Shown here: one piece after another, positions 30,338-42,412 of the stretch
Layout: the number at the start of each line of letters is the position of its first letter
How positions within the stretch are numbered: the stretch's first letter is position 1
NCBI RefSeq assembly: GCF_023856365.1
Contig: NW_026042439.1
Coordinates: forward strand, 241,939 to 305,938
DNA: 64,000 nucleotides
Origin: Brienomyrus brachyistius
Lineage: Eukaryota; Chordata; Actinopteri; Osteoglossiformes; Mormyridae
Direction: 5' to 3'
Made by a program: the position numbers and the translations under genes
Notes under the pieces: model-generated
Told to the model about the DNA's origin: nothing
Databases searched by the model: none
Seen by the model: only the letters and a program-made list of their open reading frames with translations

Positions 30338-30410
30338 GGCCACAACCGGGATTCGAACCCCGGTCTCCCGTGTGAAAGGCGGCGATCTTACCACTACACT
30401 ATCCAGCAAC
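30338..30410 (-). pseudogene. tRNA-like sequence, copy 3
   Basis: 73-nt sequence identical to copy 1 by eye. Confidence 0.6.
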
Positions 30411-31030
30411 TATATAATATAAGGGAGATTTACGGGAAAATACTAATACGGGAGGACGGCGGGAAAGAGAAGTAAAATACGGTAGTTTCCCGGCCAAAAC
30501 GGGAGACTTGACAGCCTGAGATGGCTGTCTCTGGCCACGCCCCCTACAGTCGGTCCGGCCCCTGGCTTTTCCAGCGTGTTCGCGAAAACGACTTCATTAT
30601 TTATCTGATTGATTTATCGACAGACCATCATACTTTTTAGACGTTATAATAACAACACTCTATTGATCCCCCTCTTACTGTCCATGATACACAATGACGA
30701 GACACATGTTCACTAATGACGAGAACTATTCTATTTTTCATGCCGGGTCCTTCAAATCTTACTGTTGCTGTGGTGTAGATCAGCTGATCTGTCTTCTACG
30801 TACATCTTCTGATTCTTGGTCGGAGGGTCCAGGTTTCCAGCTTAGCTTATTTCTTATTTCTCAGGTCAGCTGCTCTTGTATTCAGCCTACTAATATATAT
30901 GGGGCTTGGTACCCAATCTCGGAATGTGGGGATGATGATATCTCCCCCCTGACCTGTCGTCCTGGCTCCCCCTTGTCGTAGCAATCGTGTTGTACCTCAT
31001 CAATCTCTAGTTGTGATAGCAGTTGTTTCT

Positions 31031-31103
31031 GGCCACAACCGGGATTCGAACCCCGGTCTCCCGTGTGAAAGGCGGCGATCTTACCACTACACTATCCAGC
31101 AAC
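31031..31103 (-). pseudogene. tRNA-like sequence, copy 4
   Basis: Same 73-nt sequence. The upstream AT-rich block is replaced here by CAGTTGTTTCT, yet the tRNA-like part is unchanged. Confidence 0.6.
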
Positions 31104-31620
31104 TATATAATATAAGGGAGATTTACGGGAAAATACTAATACGGGAGGACGGCGGGAAAGAGAAGTAAAATACGGTAGTTTCCCGGCCAAAACGGGAGAC
31201 TTGACAGCCTGAGATGGCTGTCTCTGGCCACGCCCCCTACAGTCGGTCCGGCCCCTGGCTTTTCCAGCGTGTTCGCGAAAACGACTTCATTTATTTTCTT
31301 ATTGATTTATCGACAGACCATCATACTTTTTAGACGTTATAATAACAACACTCTATTGATCCCCAAAGAGAGAAATTCTCTCCTTGCCTGCCCCCTCTTA
31401 CTGTCCATGATACACAAGCACATATGTAGAAAAACGTCAGCTTGGAAGCCAAGGCTGGACTTAACCTACTCTATTCTGGTATTCTGTTCTCCCAAGTAAG
31501 GCGTGGGTTCGAATCCAACTTCCGACAAAAGTTCTTCAATCGCTACAGCACAATTTGAGCCACTTACGGCTTTAATTGCTTTGTTTTATTTTTGCGTTTC
31601 AGGCAAAACTACATAACACT

Positions 31621-31906
31621 TAAAGACACTACGGGCATGTAAATGGAGAACGAAATTATAGTTATACCGAATCTCCTACACACAATACCAAGGTTACCAA
31701 CTTTGGTCAGCTGGCCGGAGTGAGACGTTCAATTCCCGTAAGATTTCTTTGCGCCAGCCTGAGAGTCTGAAAACACGTCACACCAGATGCATGAGAGATG
31801 GAAACCTGGGATATTCAGTCGAATCAGATCAAATATGATGCTAAGTTAGTACTAAGTTAAAATATGTTCCGCACTTGTAACATGCACCCATGATTTGGAA
31901 CAGCAG
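31621..31906. repeat. Direct repeat family R1, copy 3
   Basis: Same as 27611-27896. It is followed by the CTGTCAAG-ended element, which is then interrupted by the LINE at 31997. Confidence 0.85.
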
Positions 31907-31996
31907 CATACCTGTCAAGGTTTGGATTTGAAAATAAAGGAAATTTTCCGGCACCCGCCGTGAGCCATCCCACCACCGCAACCAGGCTCCAGTATC

Positions 31997-33713
31997 AACA
32001 ACAACAAACAAACAAATTTATTTTTATATAGCGCATTATCACAACATTACATTGTCTCAAAGCGCTTTACAGTATCCTCACCCAAAGCCCCCAGTGAGTA
32101 AGCCATAGGCGACAGTGGCAAGGAAAAACTCCCTAGAAGGAAGAAACCTTGAGAGGGACCAGACTCAAAGGGGAAGCCCATCCTCCAGGGGCCGGCAGGG
32201 ATAGTCAAATAGAGAGAGGAGAGCAAGGAAGATAAGCCAATGCCGAAGCCGAGTCTTCTTCCAATTGCCAGGCAACCAGAGGTAAGGCAGCGGGTCATAC
32301 ATGGAAGATCAGAACGGCGAGCTGGATGCAGGGACGTCACTGGTGGTGGTCGGGTGTGCTGGATATCTTGATAGATTGAGGTCTCCAGGCATCACCCCCA
32401 GGAGGAGTAGGGGAAATAAAATGTACAATTAGGCATAGTAGAGGAGGCTATTGGCAGTGCTAAAAGCTAGGTGAGTACAATATGAAGTGCAATCTGCAAG
32501 CTCCGGCAGATATGGCTATGGCAGCATCAGTAGGAGGGAGAGGCAAGTGGGAATGCCGGCATGGGGAGTCCCTGAAATGTCAGCACTCCAGTTCCACAAG
32601 AGATTGCAAAGCTAGAGTGACAGCACTGACAATCCAGTTCATCCAAAGCCAATGGCACCGATCCCCACCCAGCTCTACACCTCACACTACAGGTCTGCCT
32701 GGGAGTGAAGAGTTAGCTAGGGCTAGAACTAGTGTCCCTATACGCTAAACTAAACAGGTGTGTTTTTAGTCTGGACTTGAGTTTTTAGTCTGGACAGAGC
32801 ACGTTACTGACACACACATCTTCTTCGCAATGTTGCACACCTCTTTAAAATTTGCCTTTGTGATCTCCGATTGCCTCAATCGGACATCATTAGTGCCGAC
32901 GTGGATAACTATCTGAGAGTATTTACGTTTACTTTTAGCCAGCACTTTTAAATTTGCCGAGATGTCGGTCGCTCTGGCACCCGGGAGACAATTTACAATG
33001 GTCGCTGGAGTCGCTACTCTCACGTTTCTTAGAATAGAATCACCAATTATTAGAGCACTTTCAACAGGCGTCTCAGTGGGAGTTTCACTGAGTGGGGAGA
33101 ACCTGTTGGAAACGCGGATAGGCGAATGGTGCCGGTGTAAGTTTGGTTTGGATTTGCGACTATGCCGCCGGGTCGTCACCCACTCGCCTTGCTGCGAAGG
33201 CTCTGCTGCCGGAGCAGGGGGAGACTTACTGGCTATCGCGGACATATCCGGAGCCGCTAATACTGAGTCAATAAAACTCTCATTCTCCTGAATGTTATGT
33301 AACGTCCGGATACGTCCCTCTAACACTACAATCTTCTCCGTCAGTCTAGCGACTAACTGACACTTCTCACATGTATAAATACCGCTAATGACTGGAGAAG
33401 AATAGCTAAACATATTACACTCAGAACACGGAACAGTAGACATGGCGTTGTACTTACGTAAACTGAGGCTGTAAGGCTGGAAGCACCTTCTTAATTGAAC
33501 GAAGATCGTGGGTCGGTACTTGCGTAGGTGATTAATCCGTCGGGGTCTGGGAAATTTTATTTATTTATTTTGGAGGATTATTAATCTTGCGAAGCTTTTT
33601 CCCAATGACTTAACTCGAATTATTATTTAGGTGATATCTATGGTTTCAAAGTTCGCGCGCTAGCAGTCAGTATCACTCTCGCAGGAAACAGGAAACAACG
33701 GAAATGACCATGT
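31997..33713 (-). mobile_element. Internally deleted LINE with ORF1, clean insertion (unit A)
   Basis: The element is flanked by the 5-bp duplication GTATC (31992-31996 and 33714-33718). Removing it restores a sequence also present uninterrupted at 28673. On the minus strand it has a 5' region, ORF1, and directly after that a 3' UTR with AAAGCGCTTTGAGACAATGT and a (GTTT)/(GTT)n tail. Endonuclease and reverse transcriptase are absent. At 1.7 kb it is too short for an autonomous L2/CR1-type LINE, so it was probably mobilised in trans. Confidence 0.8.
32766..33443 (-). CDS. LINE ORF1 protein with SGNH-esterase signature (truncated)
   Basis: 225 codons from an ATG at 33443. The N-terminus has CSECNMFSY and [12 protein letters not shown], a CxxC pair resembling the zinc-finger start of CR1/L2 ORF1 proteins, followed by a short predicted coiled coil. 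The C-terminal half has [11 protein letters not shown] (GDS, block I of SGNH/GDSL hydrolases) and [12 protein letters not shown] (GxND, block III). The catalytic His block is missing because the frame ends at the internal deletion junction (QTKNSSPD). ORF1 esterases of this kind are known from CR1-group LINEs. The truncated protein is unlikely to be catalytic. A 15-bp repeat (GTTTTTAGTCTGGAC at about 32763 and 32782) lies at the junction. Confidence 0.75.
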   Translation of the reverse strand: MSTVPCSECNMFSYSSPVISGIYTCEKCQLVARLTEKIVVLEGRIRTLHNIQENESFIDSVLAAPDMSAIASKSPPAPAAEPSQQGEWVTTRRHSRKSKPNLHRHHSPIRVSNRFSPLSETPTETPVESALIIGDSILRNVRVATPATIVNCLPGARATDISANLKVLAKSKRKYSQIVIHVGTNDVRLRQSEITKANFKEVCNIAKKMCVSVTCSVQTKNSSPD

Positions 33714-33718
33714 GTATC

Positions 33719-35867
33719 CCTTACATTTTAAGACAGGAAATATAAAATAATATAAATTATATAAAATATAATATAAATATAAATATATAAAATATATAAA
33801 ATATAAAATAACCATTTGTCATTTATTTTCTATTAATTTTTCATGTTCACTCATGCGGCTCTGTCATTCACTAATGACTTGGATTTTTCATGCCGACTGA
33901 CATCGTTCCTTCCCCGTGGGAGACAAATCTTACAGAACGCGTGACCCATCCTGCTCCTCTTCAGGAAAGTAAATTCGTCATCTTCGTCATCACCCCTTAA
34001 AACAATTACTGAAGCGAGACGGCGCACGCGTTACGGCGACAGATTTAAATTGTGAGTGCACTATATCTCGTCGCAAATGGTGCTTAACCACGGCGGGTCT
34101 CAAGCACAGGAGACTCCCAATTTCTAAATGACACACACTTGGCTCACAGCGCAAAGTTGTGTTAAACTTGCTTTGTCTAAAGCAGGCACACACATACGAG
34201 TATGATCCTGATAGGTAACTAAGCTATCGGTCTTATGTCCAAGCGCAACATAATTTAGGTTAGAACCTCATAACAAGTATTCCCGTTCGCTAATAGAGAG
34301 ATCTCTCCCAGGATATATAGAAACGGAGACACTCGTCCGAATTGAACCTGGAAACAAAGCGCTACATCTGAGAATCTCGTCAGACATAGGGTTAAAGTTT
34401 ACTGCAGTTTAATACGAAAGAACTACAATGAAATCACCGAAAATAAAACAAAATAATATAACTACTAATAATAGAAATAAAAATAACTATAATAAGCCCA
34501 TATGATCCCGCTTAAATGCCTTCAGATTGCCATGAGTGCGACTTTTGCAACCAGTTGACAGTAGCGCTTCTTCACTGCACGTTCGGTCATAAAAAGTTTA
34601 AATTGTGTGCTCAGAATAAGTTTAAACCTTGTGCCTTGTGATTATTAACCAATTTTTAGGCTGAATGGTCGGCTCAAACTCAATTGCGAAACACCGTGAG
34701 TCTGTTAATGTGTGACTTAAATGGAACTCATTAATAACCAGTATCACGTAATAACCTGGGTTAGAATAGAAGGCTTGTCCAACGAGCTGCGTCACCAGGT
34801 AATGTAAACGATCGGTAGCGAAGCTCCCCTCACGGCCAATGAGAGAGAGTCTCGCGATATTTCAGGCGAATTTGAGGTTTCAGAGCGTAGATCGCACAGG
34901 CAGGGATTCTTGTGAGCACTCAATGAACGGAGGCTGAAGTTGTGTAAAAGACATGCATTTATTCCTATAACTAACATAAGACAGACATTACACCTAACAA
35001 ACAATAAACACGAAATAACGGAGTGGACACAAACAATGTAATCATGAAAATGCAATGACCAGATTTAAAATGAGTAACCTTAAAAGGGAAAATACTGTTC
35101 TGCAAAGCAAGCAATTTGTGGAAATACTGTCCTAAAGTAATATAGCAGGTGAATAGGAGTTTAGGTTGTTATAAATGAAAGGAAGTTTGTTTACTTGGTT
35201 GCAGAGTGGGGGGGGGGGGGGTCTTGGCAGTTGGTTGCGGAGGCTGATGAGCTGATGGGTGATGGCACTCAGGGAGGCGCGGTGTTTGCAGCGGTTGTTG
35301 GAGTGGAGCCCCTCTGATTCCCTCTCCTGGTGAAGCTTGGGCTTGGTTGCAGTTCTCTGTCCAGCTGGGTCTTCACTGATAGGCTTCAGGAGGGCTTCTT
35401 GTGGGCTTCTCTTCTCTTGGGCTGATGTTCTCTGCCTCTCTTCGTGCTGATGGTCTTTTGTTTTCTCCTCCCTTCTGTTTCTCCTCTCCTGGCTTTGTTC
35501 TGAGGTGCCAGGTTTTATAGTGTAAAGTTCGTGAATAGGAGTGACCAGGAATTCGACTCCTGGACCAATGGCTGACCATCCATTTGGCGGGCTTTCGGAA
35601 GGGGGTCTGTATCAGTCCTTTTGAGATTTATGACCAGAGTGATTTCCCTTGTATTGATGATTTTCGTTAGGCTGGTGTAACTTTTGATATATTCACTTTC
35701 GTGGTAACCACTGACCAGATTTGGAAACTGGAGTGATTTTCCATCGGTTTGATACCAAACATGCCATAGCAGCCTAGCGGTTCACACCTCATACCATCTG
35801 TAATGATTAATTAATGATTACTTATATTATGTCGTTATGTTATATTACTCACACCTTATTTTATGCC
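33719..35867. other. Unassigned 2.1-kb stretch
   Basis: It starts with the AT-rich tail of the repeat interrupted by the LINE. Then come mixed sequences with only short frames, a poly-G run at 35209-35221 and a pyrimidine-rich stretch near 35320-35520. The segment 34900-35800 has the feel of a retroelement LTR or UTR but I can support no specific call. Confidence 0.35.
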
Positions 35868-35985
35868 TCACAATCTATATAATTGTAAATATACTGTGTA
35901 GCTGCTGGCGCGTTCCAAACTAAATCTCATTGTACTTACAATGTCAATAAAAACATCCATCCATCCATCTAGGCAGGCCAGTGTC
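35868..35985 (+). repeat. LINE 3' tail with CATC repeat
   Basis: AACTAAATCTCATTGTACTT, then AATAAA at about 35947 and (CATC)n form a typical 3' end of a fish LINE on the plus strand. The sequence right after it is a minus-strand LINE fragment. Confidence 0.5.
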
Positions 35986-35989
35986 GCCT

Positions 35990-36611
35990 CCATCCTTCCT
36001 GAAGTCAGTGATTCCTTTGTCTTTGTGCTGTTTAGTGCCAAATTGTTTGCTGAACTCCAACCTATCAGTTTCTGGACCTCATCTCTGTAAGCTGACTCAT
36101 AAGAACCAAAGAGATTTACAAATGAGAGGAGGCCATTCGGCCCATCAAGCTCCTTTGAGGAGAACTTAGCTAATAGCTCAAAAATCTTATCTAGCTCTGA
36201 TTTAAAAGAACCCAGGGTTTTAGCTTGTGTTACAATAACAGGAAGACTATTCCATACTCTAACTACACGCTGTGTACAGAAATGCTTCATCAAATTCGTT
36301 TTAAAATGTTCTCCAGCTAATTTCCACTTATGGCCACGAGTTCTGGTATTTAAACTAACATTGAAATAGCCATTTGGCTGAACAGCATCCAGACCTGTTA
36401 GAATCTTAAACACCTGGATTATGTCCCCCCTTAGTCTCCTTTGCTCGAGGCTAAACAGATTCAGCTCAGCTAACCTCTCCTCATTAGACATTCCTCTAAG
36501 ACCAGGAATCATTCTCGTTGCCCTACGTTGCACCTTTTCCAAGGCAGCAATGTCCTTCTTAAGGTATGGTAACCAAACCCGCACACAATATTCTAGGTGG
36601 GGTCTTACCAA
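35990..36611 (-). pseudogene. LINE RT remnants, two pieces in one frame (unit B)
   Basis: The unit B copy of 1-524 shows what lies beyond the window edge. After the CR1/L2-like C-terminus (from 36611), the same minus-strand frame runs into YESAYRDEVQKLIGW and ANNLALNSTKTKE, a segment from the RT thumb of another LINE copy. The order is wrong for a single element (C-terminus first, then thumb), so two LINE remnants are joined. Confidence 0.7.
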
Positions 36612-36631
36612 GGAATTATATTATCGTAGCA

Positions 36632-37039
36632 TCACTTGCCTTGTCTTAAACTCCACACACCTAGAGATGCAATGTGCCTTCTCGCGTGGTGTTCCTGCAG
36701 AGGGAGTCTGTGAGTGCTGGAGATTGGGGGAGGGGGCAGTGTGGCTATGTCTGCTCTGTGTTCCTCCAGACGAGCAAAGAAGCTGTTTAGCTCCTTTGCT
36801 AAAAGGGCGTTGCTGTTAACAGTGACGGTGTTGTTGCCTTTGAAGTTTGTAATGTGTTGTATTCCCTGCCACACCCACTGTGGGTTGTTGTATGTGAAGT
36901 AGACCTCTATTTTCTGTTTCTCTGCCTGCCTGGCAACCTTGATGCCCCTATTCAGGTTAGCTCTGGCTGCACTCTGTGTTCTTGACTGCGCTGTCTTGTC
37001 CTGTAGTATTGTATTGTTGCTCTTGTGTTTATCTTGCAC
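36632..37039 (-). pseudogene. LINE fragment, linker before the RT domain (unit B)
   Basis: Identical to 545-952. Confidence 0.65.
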
Positions 37040-37363
37040 TTTCTCCCTCTGTTTGTGCTCCTTTCACTCTGTATAGTTCTATCTTGCCCGCACTTGTGTC
37101 ATCTTGTGTTGTTTCTGTTTTTCTTCTTTGTGTTGCACCGTGGTCCAGGAGGAACAATGTTTCCTTTCACTGTGTACTGTGTATATTGCTGAAATAACAA
37201 TAAACCCACTTGACCACCTGCCTCAATTCATCCTGAAGAGTTTTCCAATGTTGTTCAAAGGTCTGTTTGTTTCGAGTGAAGGACACGCCCCTGGACGTGC
37301 TGGATAAGGGGACCACAGATCAGTGTCCTCAGTCCTGCTTCTCCCTTCAAAGCTGAGAGGAAG

Positions 37364-39551
37364 ATGACCCGCCTGCTGCTTCTGGTTTTGGCTTATGGAG
37401 CTCTGCTTATCTCCACAGAGGCCCAGCAAGATTACCACAGTCTCCCTGCACTCACAAGACGGCCATTAAACTCGCAGTCGAAAATGCTCATCAAGGAACC
37501 CGTCAGCACATGAATTTCTATAACATCCAGGGCCGTCCGAAGGTAACTGCTGAGAAAGTGTTTACAAAAGTGTGAAACTTTCATCATCTGCAAGCTGAAC
37601 TAATGAGTATCACATTGATTTTGATGTTTTAATTTCAATGCATATGATGCTTAATGTCTCTTCACAATGAAAGTGATGGTTGTATATCTCAGCCCTGGTC
37701 AATTTTACCTTCTCACAGTTTCTCTCTGAATCTGCTGCAGTCAAGTCTGTGACAGTTTGCCATTTTTTGGGTGATTATTGTTTGTTATATTGCCTTTAAA
37801 ACAGTTGTAGGCAATTTTGTATATAACGTGTTTATGTGATTTAGATCAGCAGTGAATACATTGACATTGAGATTCTCTTGAGAGCAACAAAATGTCCAAA
37901 GTCAACTGCAACAGACCATCGGGCTGACTGTATTTTCATGGACAAGAGGGTAAGTAAAGAGTCACTGTGACTGTGAGCATTGGACATATCAGTTAGCAAA
38001 TTAATTTAGGTTCATGTTAACTTTTTTGATGCCCTGCGGGGGAAAGTTAGCCAACAATAAAGTAACAAATACATAGGTGGCCTCAAAGAGCCAGTTCCTT
38101 CACCTTATTCTCAAATTTTAGTAGGTTTACAGGCTTAAAGGCTGGATTACCAGGCAGAAGCAAATGCTAATCATCTGAGGGGTGACCTGTAGATTATGCT
38201 TCGAGCTATGAACCCTAGCTGGCCTTATTTAAAGACCTGTGGGCTGTACTACAAAGCGGGTTTTACATACCCAGAGTTAACTCAATCGAGCCAGGTTAAC
38301 TAAAACTCATTGTTGAAATCAGCCTTAAATGGCAGTGTGGTGTTTTGTGGTGAAAGGGCAGGACTTAACTCTTGTTTTAATTAGAAAGCCAGTAATTAAA
38401 CCTGGTCAGAGCAGGGTAGATGTGCAGTGTGAATTACCCTTTAAATTTACCTCTTTAAATAGTGAACTACAGGACCACTTAGCTTGATCGGAGGACAGTA
38501 TTTTAATACAGAGCAGTGTTCAGTTAAACGGGATTTGTTGTTCATACTTTTAGATGAACTTGCTTTGTATAATATAGCCTTATGGTGACCCTGCTTTGGA
38601 AGCTCTTTCCTCTAAAATTGTTCTGTGTCATTAAACCCTGCACTCCAGCAGCTCTGCCTTAAATCATTAGATATATCTTTACTACACCTTCTCTCACTGT
38701 ATTTATTGCCCACCACTCTTTAAATACTGTTTTTGTGTGTCTGTGTGTTTTTGCAGCCATTCATTAACTGTAGAGTTTGCAGCAGACGGTCTGGTAATGA
38801 TCTTACACATCCATCAAATGACTGTGTACCAAACAAGAAAGTGGATGAAGTAAGTGTAGAGAGTCTTAGCATTATGGAAATGTAACAGGTGTGTGAATTG
38901 TGTCTAAACATGTGGTTAAACTTTGATTGTGTTTGTACATGCAAAAATTTGATCAGAGTACTGTTTATTAATGACAATGTTACTTTTAATCTGAACAACA
39001 GTGGCAGCACCAAGGAAAAGCTTGGGGGGGGGGGCTCTAGCTCCTCCTCCAATGACCATAGTACCCCCACAGCACCCCCAAAATATTGGTTTCATTTTTT
39101 CTTTAACTATCTGTAAAATCTGTATATTGTGTAAGACATTTTTGCGGTTTTTACAGCATACTTGTAGTGTATTTTTTCTTCAAAGTACACATAGAGGCTC
39201 TGTGAGCTAGACGTTAGAATTTCATATTTTATCCTATTTTATCCATGCTGTAGCTTATCGTGCTGTGTGCTTCTATACACCATCTACATAAGCTGAAAAG
39301 CTAAAGCACCCGGTCTAAATAATCTCACTCCCCTATAGCACCTGTAGCATTAAGTCACTGGCGCTGCCACTGCTGAATAAACGACTCCAATCTGACTAAA
39401 CCGCTTAACTTTTCCTCCCCATGTTACATTTCAGGACAAACGACGTAATATGTGTCCTTCTGATAAACCTCTTCTCAGACCTAAAACTGCCTTGGCTTCC
39501 AAGGACACTAAAGAAGCTGAAGGAGACCGTCTGGCTGTTTCTGATGGCTGA
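37364..39551 (+). pseudogene. Chemerin-like (rarres2-like) gene, exon-1 frameshift (unit B)
   Basis: Exons at 37364-37542, 37845-37949, 38757-38849 and 39435-39551, the same as unit A by eye. The one-base shortfall in exon 1 is identical, so it arose before the duplication or reflects a shared consensus error. The splice sites and disulphide-pattern cysteines are conserved. If a compensating start or a sequencing error explains the shift, this would be a second full gene copy. Confidence 0.7.
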
Positions 39552-39615
39552 TGGTCCTGCAATGTGGACCAGAGGAGGAAACTGGGAGGGAAAATGCTTT
39601 GCTTTATATCATGCC

Positions 39616-39733
39616 CACCCAAAGCCCCCAGTGAGTAAGCCATAGGCGCCGATAGCATGGAAAAACTCCCAAGAAGGAAGAAACCTTGGGAGGGACCAAA
39701 CTCAAAGGGGGAGCCCATCCTCCTGGGGCCGGC
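39616..39733 (-). repeat. L2-type LINE 3' UTR fragment (unit B)
   Basis: Copy of 3529-3646. Confidence 0.6.
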
Positions 39734-39989
39734 AAAGTGTAGGTGCAGGATCACAAAAAAACTTGACGAGAGAAACGAGAGAATTCGACTGTCCCTCACA
39801 AAAACTGTAAAGTTTTAGTGGCTAAATTGCTTTTTCTATGCCTTTTCAAACAGGAGGAGATTTGTTTGGCTATACGTAGAAATTTTCTATACAATTTAGA
39901 CAGCACAGAATCATTAACCTACTTTAATGCATTTATTAATACAACCACATATTTCACACATTTTGACATCAGTCATGCAGTGAAGATAC

Positions 39990-40436
39990 AGTCTCTTTAT
40001 TTCTTGACGCCAACCCTCCCCATTAATCCGGGCTTGGGACCGACACCTAGTTGAGCTGGCTTTCTCCCTTAAGTGGCTGGGTTAGGCTAAACTATGTACA
40101 TATTTATGAAGACTACTATAAATTTATAAAGACCTCCCTAAATATGTAGTCTAACAAAACGCAGTTTAAAGAAGGTAGCCTACCTGGTAAACAAAGAAAT
40201 TAAAAGGCCCACAGCATATAATCGGGCTATATCCAAGCAGTTTTTAAGAACGTAACCTACATGGCGAAATTGAATTACTTTCTGGACCAACAAACGCAAC
40301 CAGACATGAACATTATGCACCTTCCTAGTCTTGATGTATGTCGTCATACAGATGAGGACGTTAAGGCAGCCTTTAGGTCCGACCCATCATGCACTGCAGT
40401 TTTTTGCAAATTCCTCAGATGGAAAACCATTAAATA
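39990..40436 (+). repeat. Dispersed repeat, forward copy (unit B)
   Basis: Copy of 3903-4349. Its inverted partner is at 53694-54369. Confidence 0.7.
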
Positions 40437-40681
40437 CCTCTTCTATTACCTTATATTACCTTATATTCATGTAATAAATATACAAATATCAATTAGTTGG
40501 AAATCAGCCAGACAGACGTAATTACTACAAATGGTTTCCACTGTATTTGTGACTCTGAGTGCCGCAGGCTTGGATGCAGTGCCGCACCATTTTGTAAGTA
40601 AATTAATAAATATTAATGAGACATCACCTACCACCCTGCAAAAAAGAAATTTGCCGCTCGTCCCCCTGCACATGAACCAAC

Positions 40682-40807
40682 ATGGCTGTGTCAACCAGCG
40701 GAGCTCCGGAGCCTCTGGAGAAACACGCGGCAAAAAAGGCTCGCATACGGTCTTCCAGAGTTTGGGAATACTTCAGTCATGACACCTTTTCTGCGCCTCT
40801 ACTGTAG
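40682..40807 (+). pseudogene. Possible BED-finger transposase fragment (unit B)
   Basis: Identical to 4595-4720. Confidence 0.35.
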
Positions 40808-41422
40808 CTGGCGTTAATGACGCTGTTTCAGCCATTTTATATTTTCTGTTTACTTATTCTGTCATGTAAGACTGAGACAAATTATCGTTTACGACTATTC
40901 TTACACACTGTAGCCTGACTTGCTGACTTAAGTAAGCTTAACTATAAGCTACCTTTGCTAGTGTTTGTGAATAACATGTTTCTCTAGTTATGAAATTATT
41001 CCATGTTTTAGCATCTGTTTCAACATTAAAGTCAAATTGGTATATTGAAATATGTAAAAACTATTGAACTATTAGCTTAAGTCTAACATAGAAAATCCTA
41101 CTGAATCTCTTAAGATTTTCCTTTTTTGTTAATGCACTAATGTTTAAGAAGTGTCTTAAATTGAATTTCAGATTTGTGTGTGGGTGGGAGTGGGTGAATT
41201 GTATTAAATTCATACATTCATTCTTTTGGCTCAGACATTACTGACCTAAAACAAATTGAGGCATTGGGTAAGTGCTTAAATTAGCTACTAAATGGCAAAA
41301 AATATTCTAAATATCACATTTTCCATTCTTCGGTATAATTTTAATGAATCACCTATGCTGCCAAACATTAACGCATAGATTGTCACAACACTCTATGTTT
41401 TAGTTCTTCTTTATGTGTATAG

Positions 41423-41712
41423 GACGGTGTGATGGTTCTGGTGGTGGGTGTGGCCGACGCTGCTCGCGATGTTTGGCTATGCTGCAGTCCCAGGGACCAA
41501 GTTGGAACACATTTCCACCTTCAAGCTTAGGTGGAAAAACGGCACCGAGACCCAGCAGCAGGACAACTTCTTGTCCAGACAACCAGCCCTGCTTCATCAT
41601 TGAAGTAAGCCCTGTGAACAGGAGCGAGATGTACTTCTGCAGTGGATGTTATAGCGGAAAGAACATCCCCATCCTCACGTCTGCCGGAGTGCCCCCTCAA
41701 GTGGGTGTGTGA
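41423..41712 (+). pseudogene. Possible Ig V-like exon relic (unit B)
   Basis: Identical to 5336-5625, with the same frameshift. Confidence 0.35.
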
Positions 41713-41949
41713 CTTAACTCGATGGATGAATTGGACAGAATGTACTGTTACTAGAGGTCGACCGATATGGGTTTTTCAAGTCAAGGGTCAGGCGATGGCC
41801 GATATATGCTGCTGATTTTTTTTGGCCGATAATTGGACGTTTTCCCCTCTATTTGCATGGTAAAATATCACACTAATAATAACAAACGATACACAAAATT
41901 TCTCAATTTAGCATTTATTGAATACTCAACTTGGAAACAATAACACATT

Positions 41950-42357
41950 TATAAACAATAAAAATAGCAGCATCAGAATCTCTGTTAGTGCACAATATAG
42001 CAGCAAACTCCTCATGTTTGACGGAAGGAAATTTGTAAACAATACAAAAAGGAATAAGCATGTTATCTTTAGTTGTAATCCCACTTCCAGTCCCTGAGTC
42101 TTACTCACCACACTCATACTTCACAGCAAACAGACAGCAGTTAATTAACCAGAAGAGAAAAATGCAAAAACACAACAGAACTTGTAAATAATAACAAACT
42201 AATAGACAATAAAAATAGCAGCATCAGAATCTCTATTAGTGCCAAATATAGCAGCAAACTCCTCATGTCTGACGGAAGGAAAATTTGTAAATACACAAAG
42301 GAATGAGCACATCTTCAGTTTTAATCCCATTTCCAGTCCCTGAGTCTTCCTCATCCC
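41950..42357. repeat. Local tandem duplication, period about 251 bp (unit B)
   Basis: Copy of 5863-6270. Confidence 0.8.
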
Positions 42358-42412
42358 ACAAGCAGGCAAGGCATGTCACCCCGGTTGTGTGACACTTATT
42401 TTATATAATAAA

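Larger units (their letters stand above)
28779..31103. repeat. Tandem array carrying four tRNA-like copies (unit A only)
   Basis: tRNA-like starts at 28779, 29592, 30338 and 31031 give spacings of 813, 746 and 693 bp. Each unit also holds GGCCACGCCCCCTACA, CAGCGTGTTCGCGAAAACGA and CGACAGACCATCATACTTTT. The units shorten progressively by internal deletions. Unit B has just one copy (56084-56156), accounting for most of the 2.26-kb length difference. Confidence 0.9.
1..36087. repeat. Large tandem duplication, unit A
   Basis: The first 20 bases recur at 36088 and again at 61140, and the whole gene and repeat order is repeated. Unit A is 36,087 bp. It exceeds unit B by about 11.0 kb because it holds an 8.7-kb retrovirus, about 2.26 kb of extra tRNA-like array copies and small microsatellite differences. 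Elsewhere the copies match almost base for base. The true duplication breakpoints are not visible because the repeat already runs at the window start. Confidence 0.97.

Noticed and set aside
35373..35579. 68-codon minus-strand frame rich in Arg, Glu and Ser
   Set aside because: It lies in a pyrimidine-rich low-complexity stretch and has no domain or gene context.
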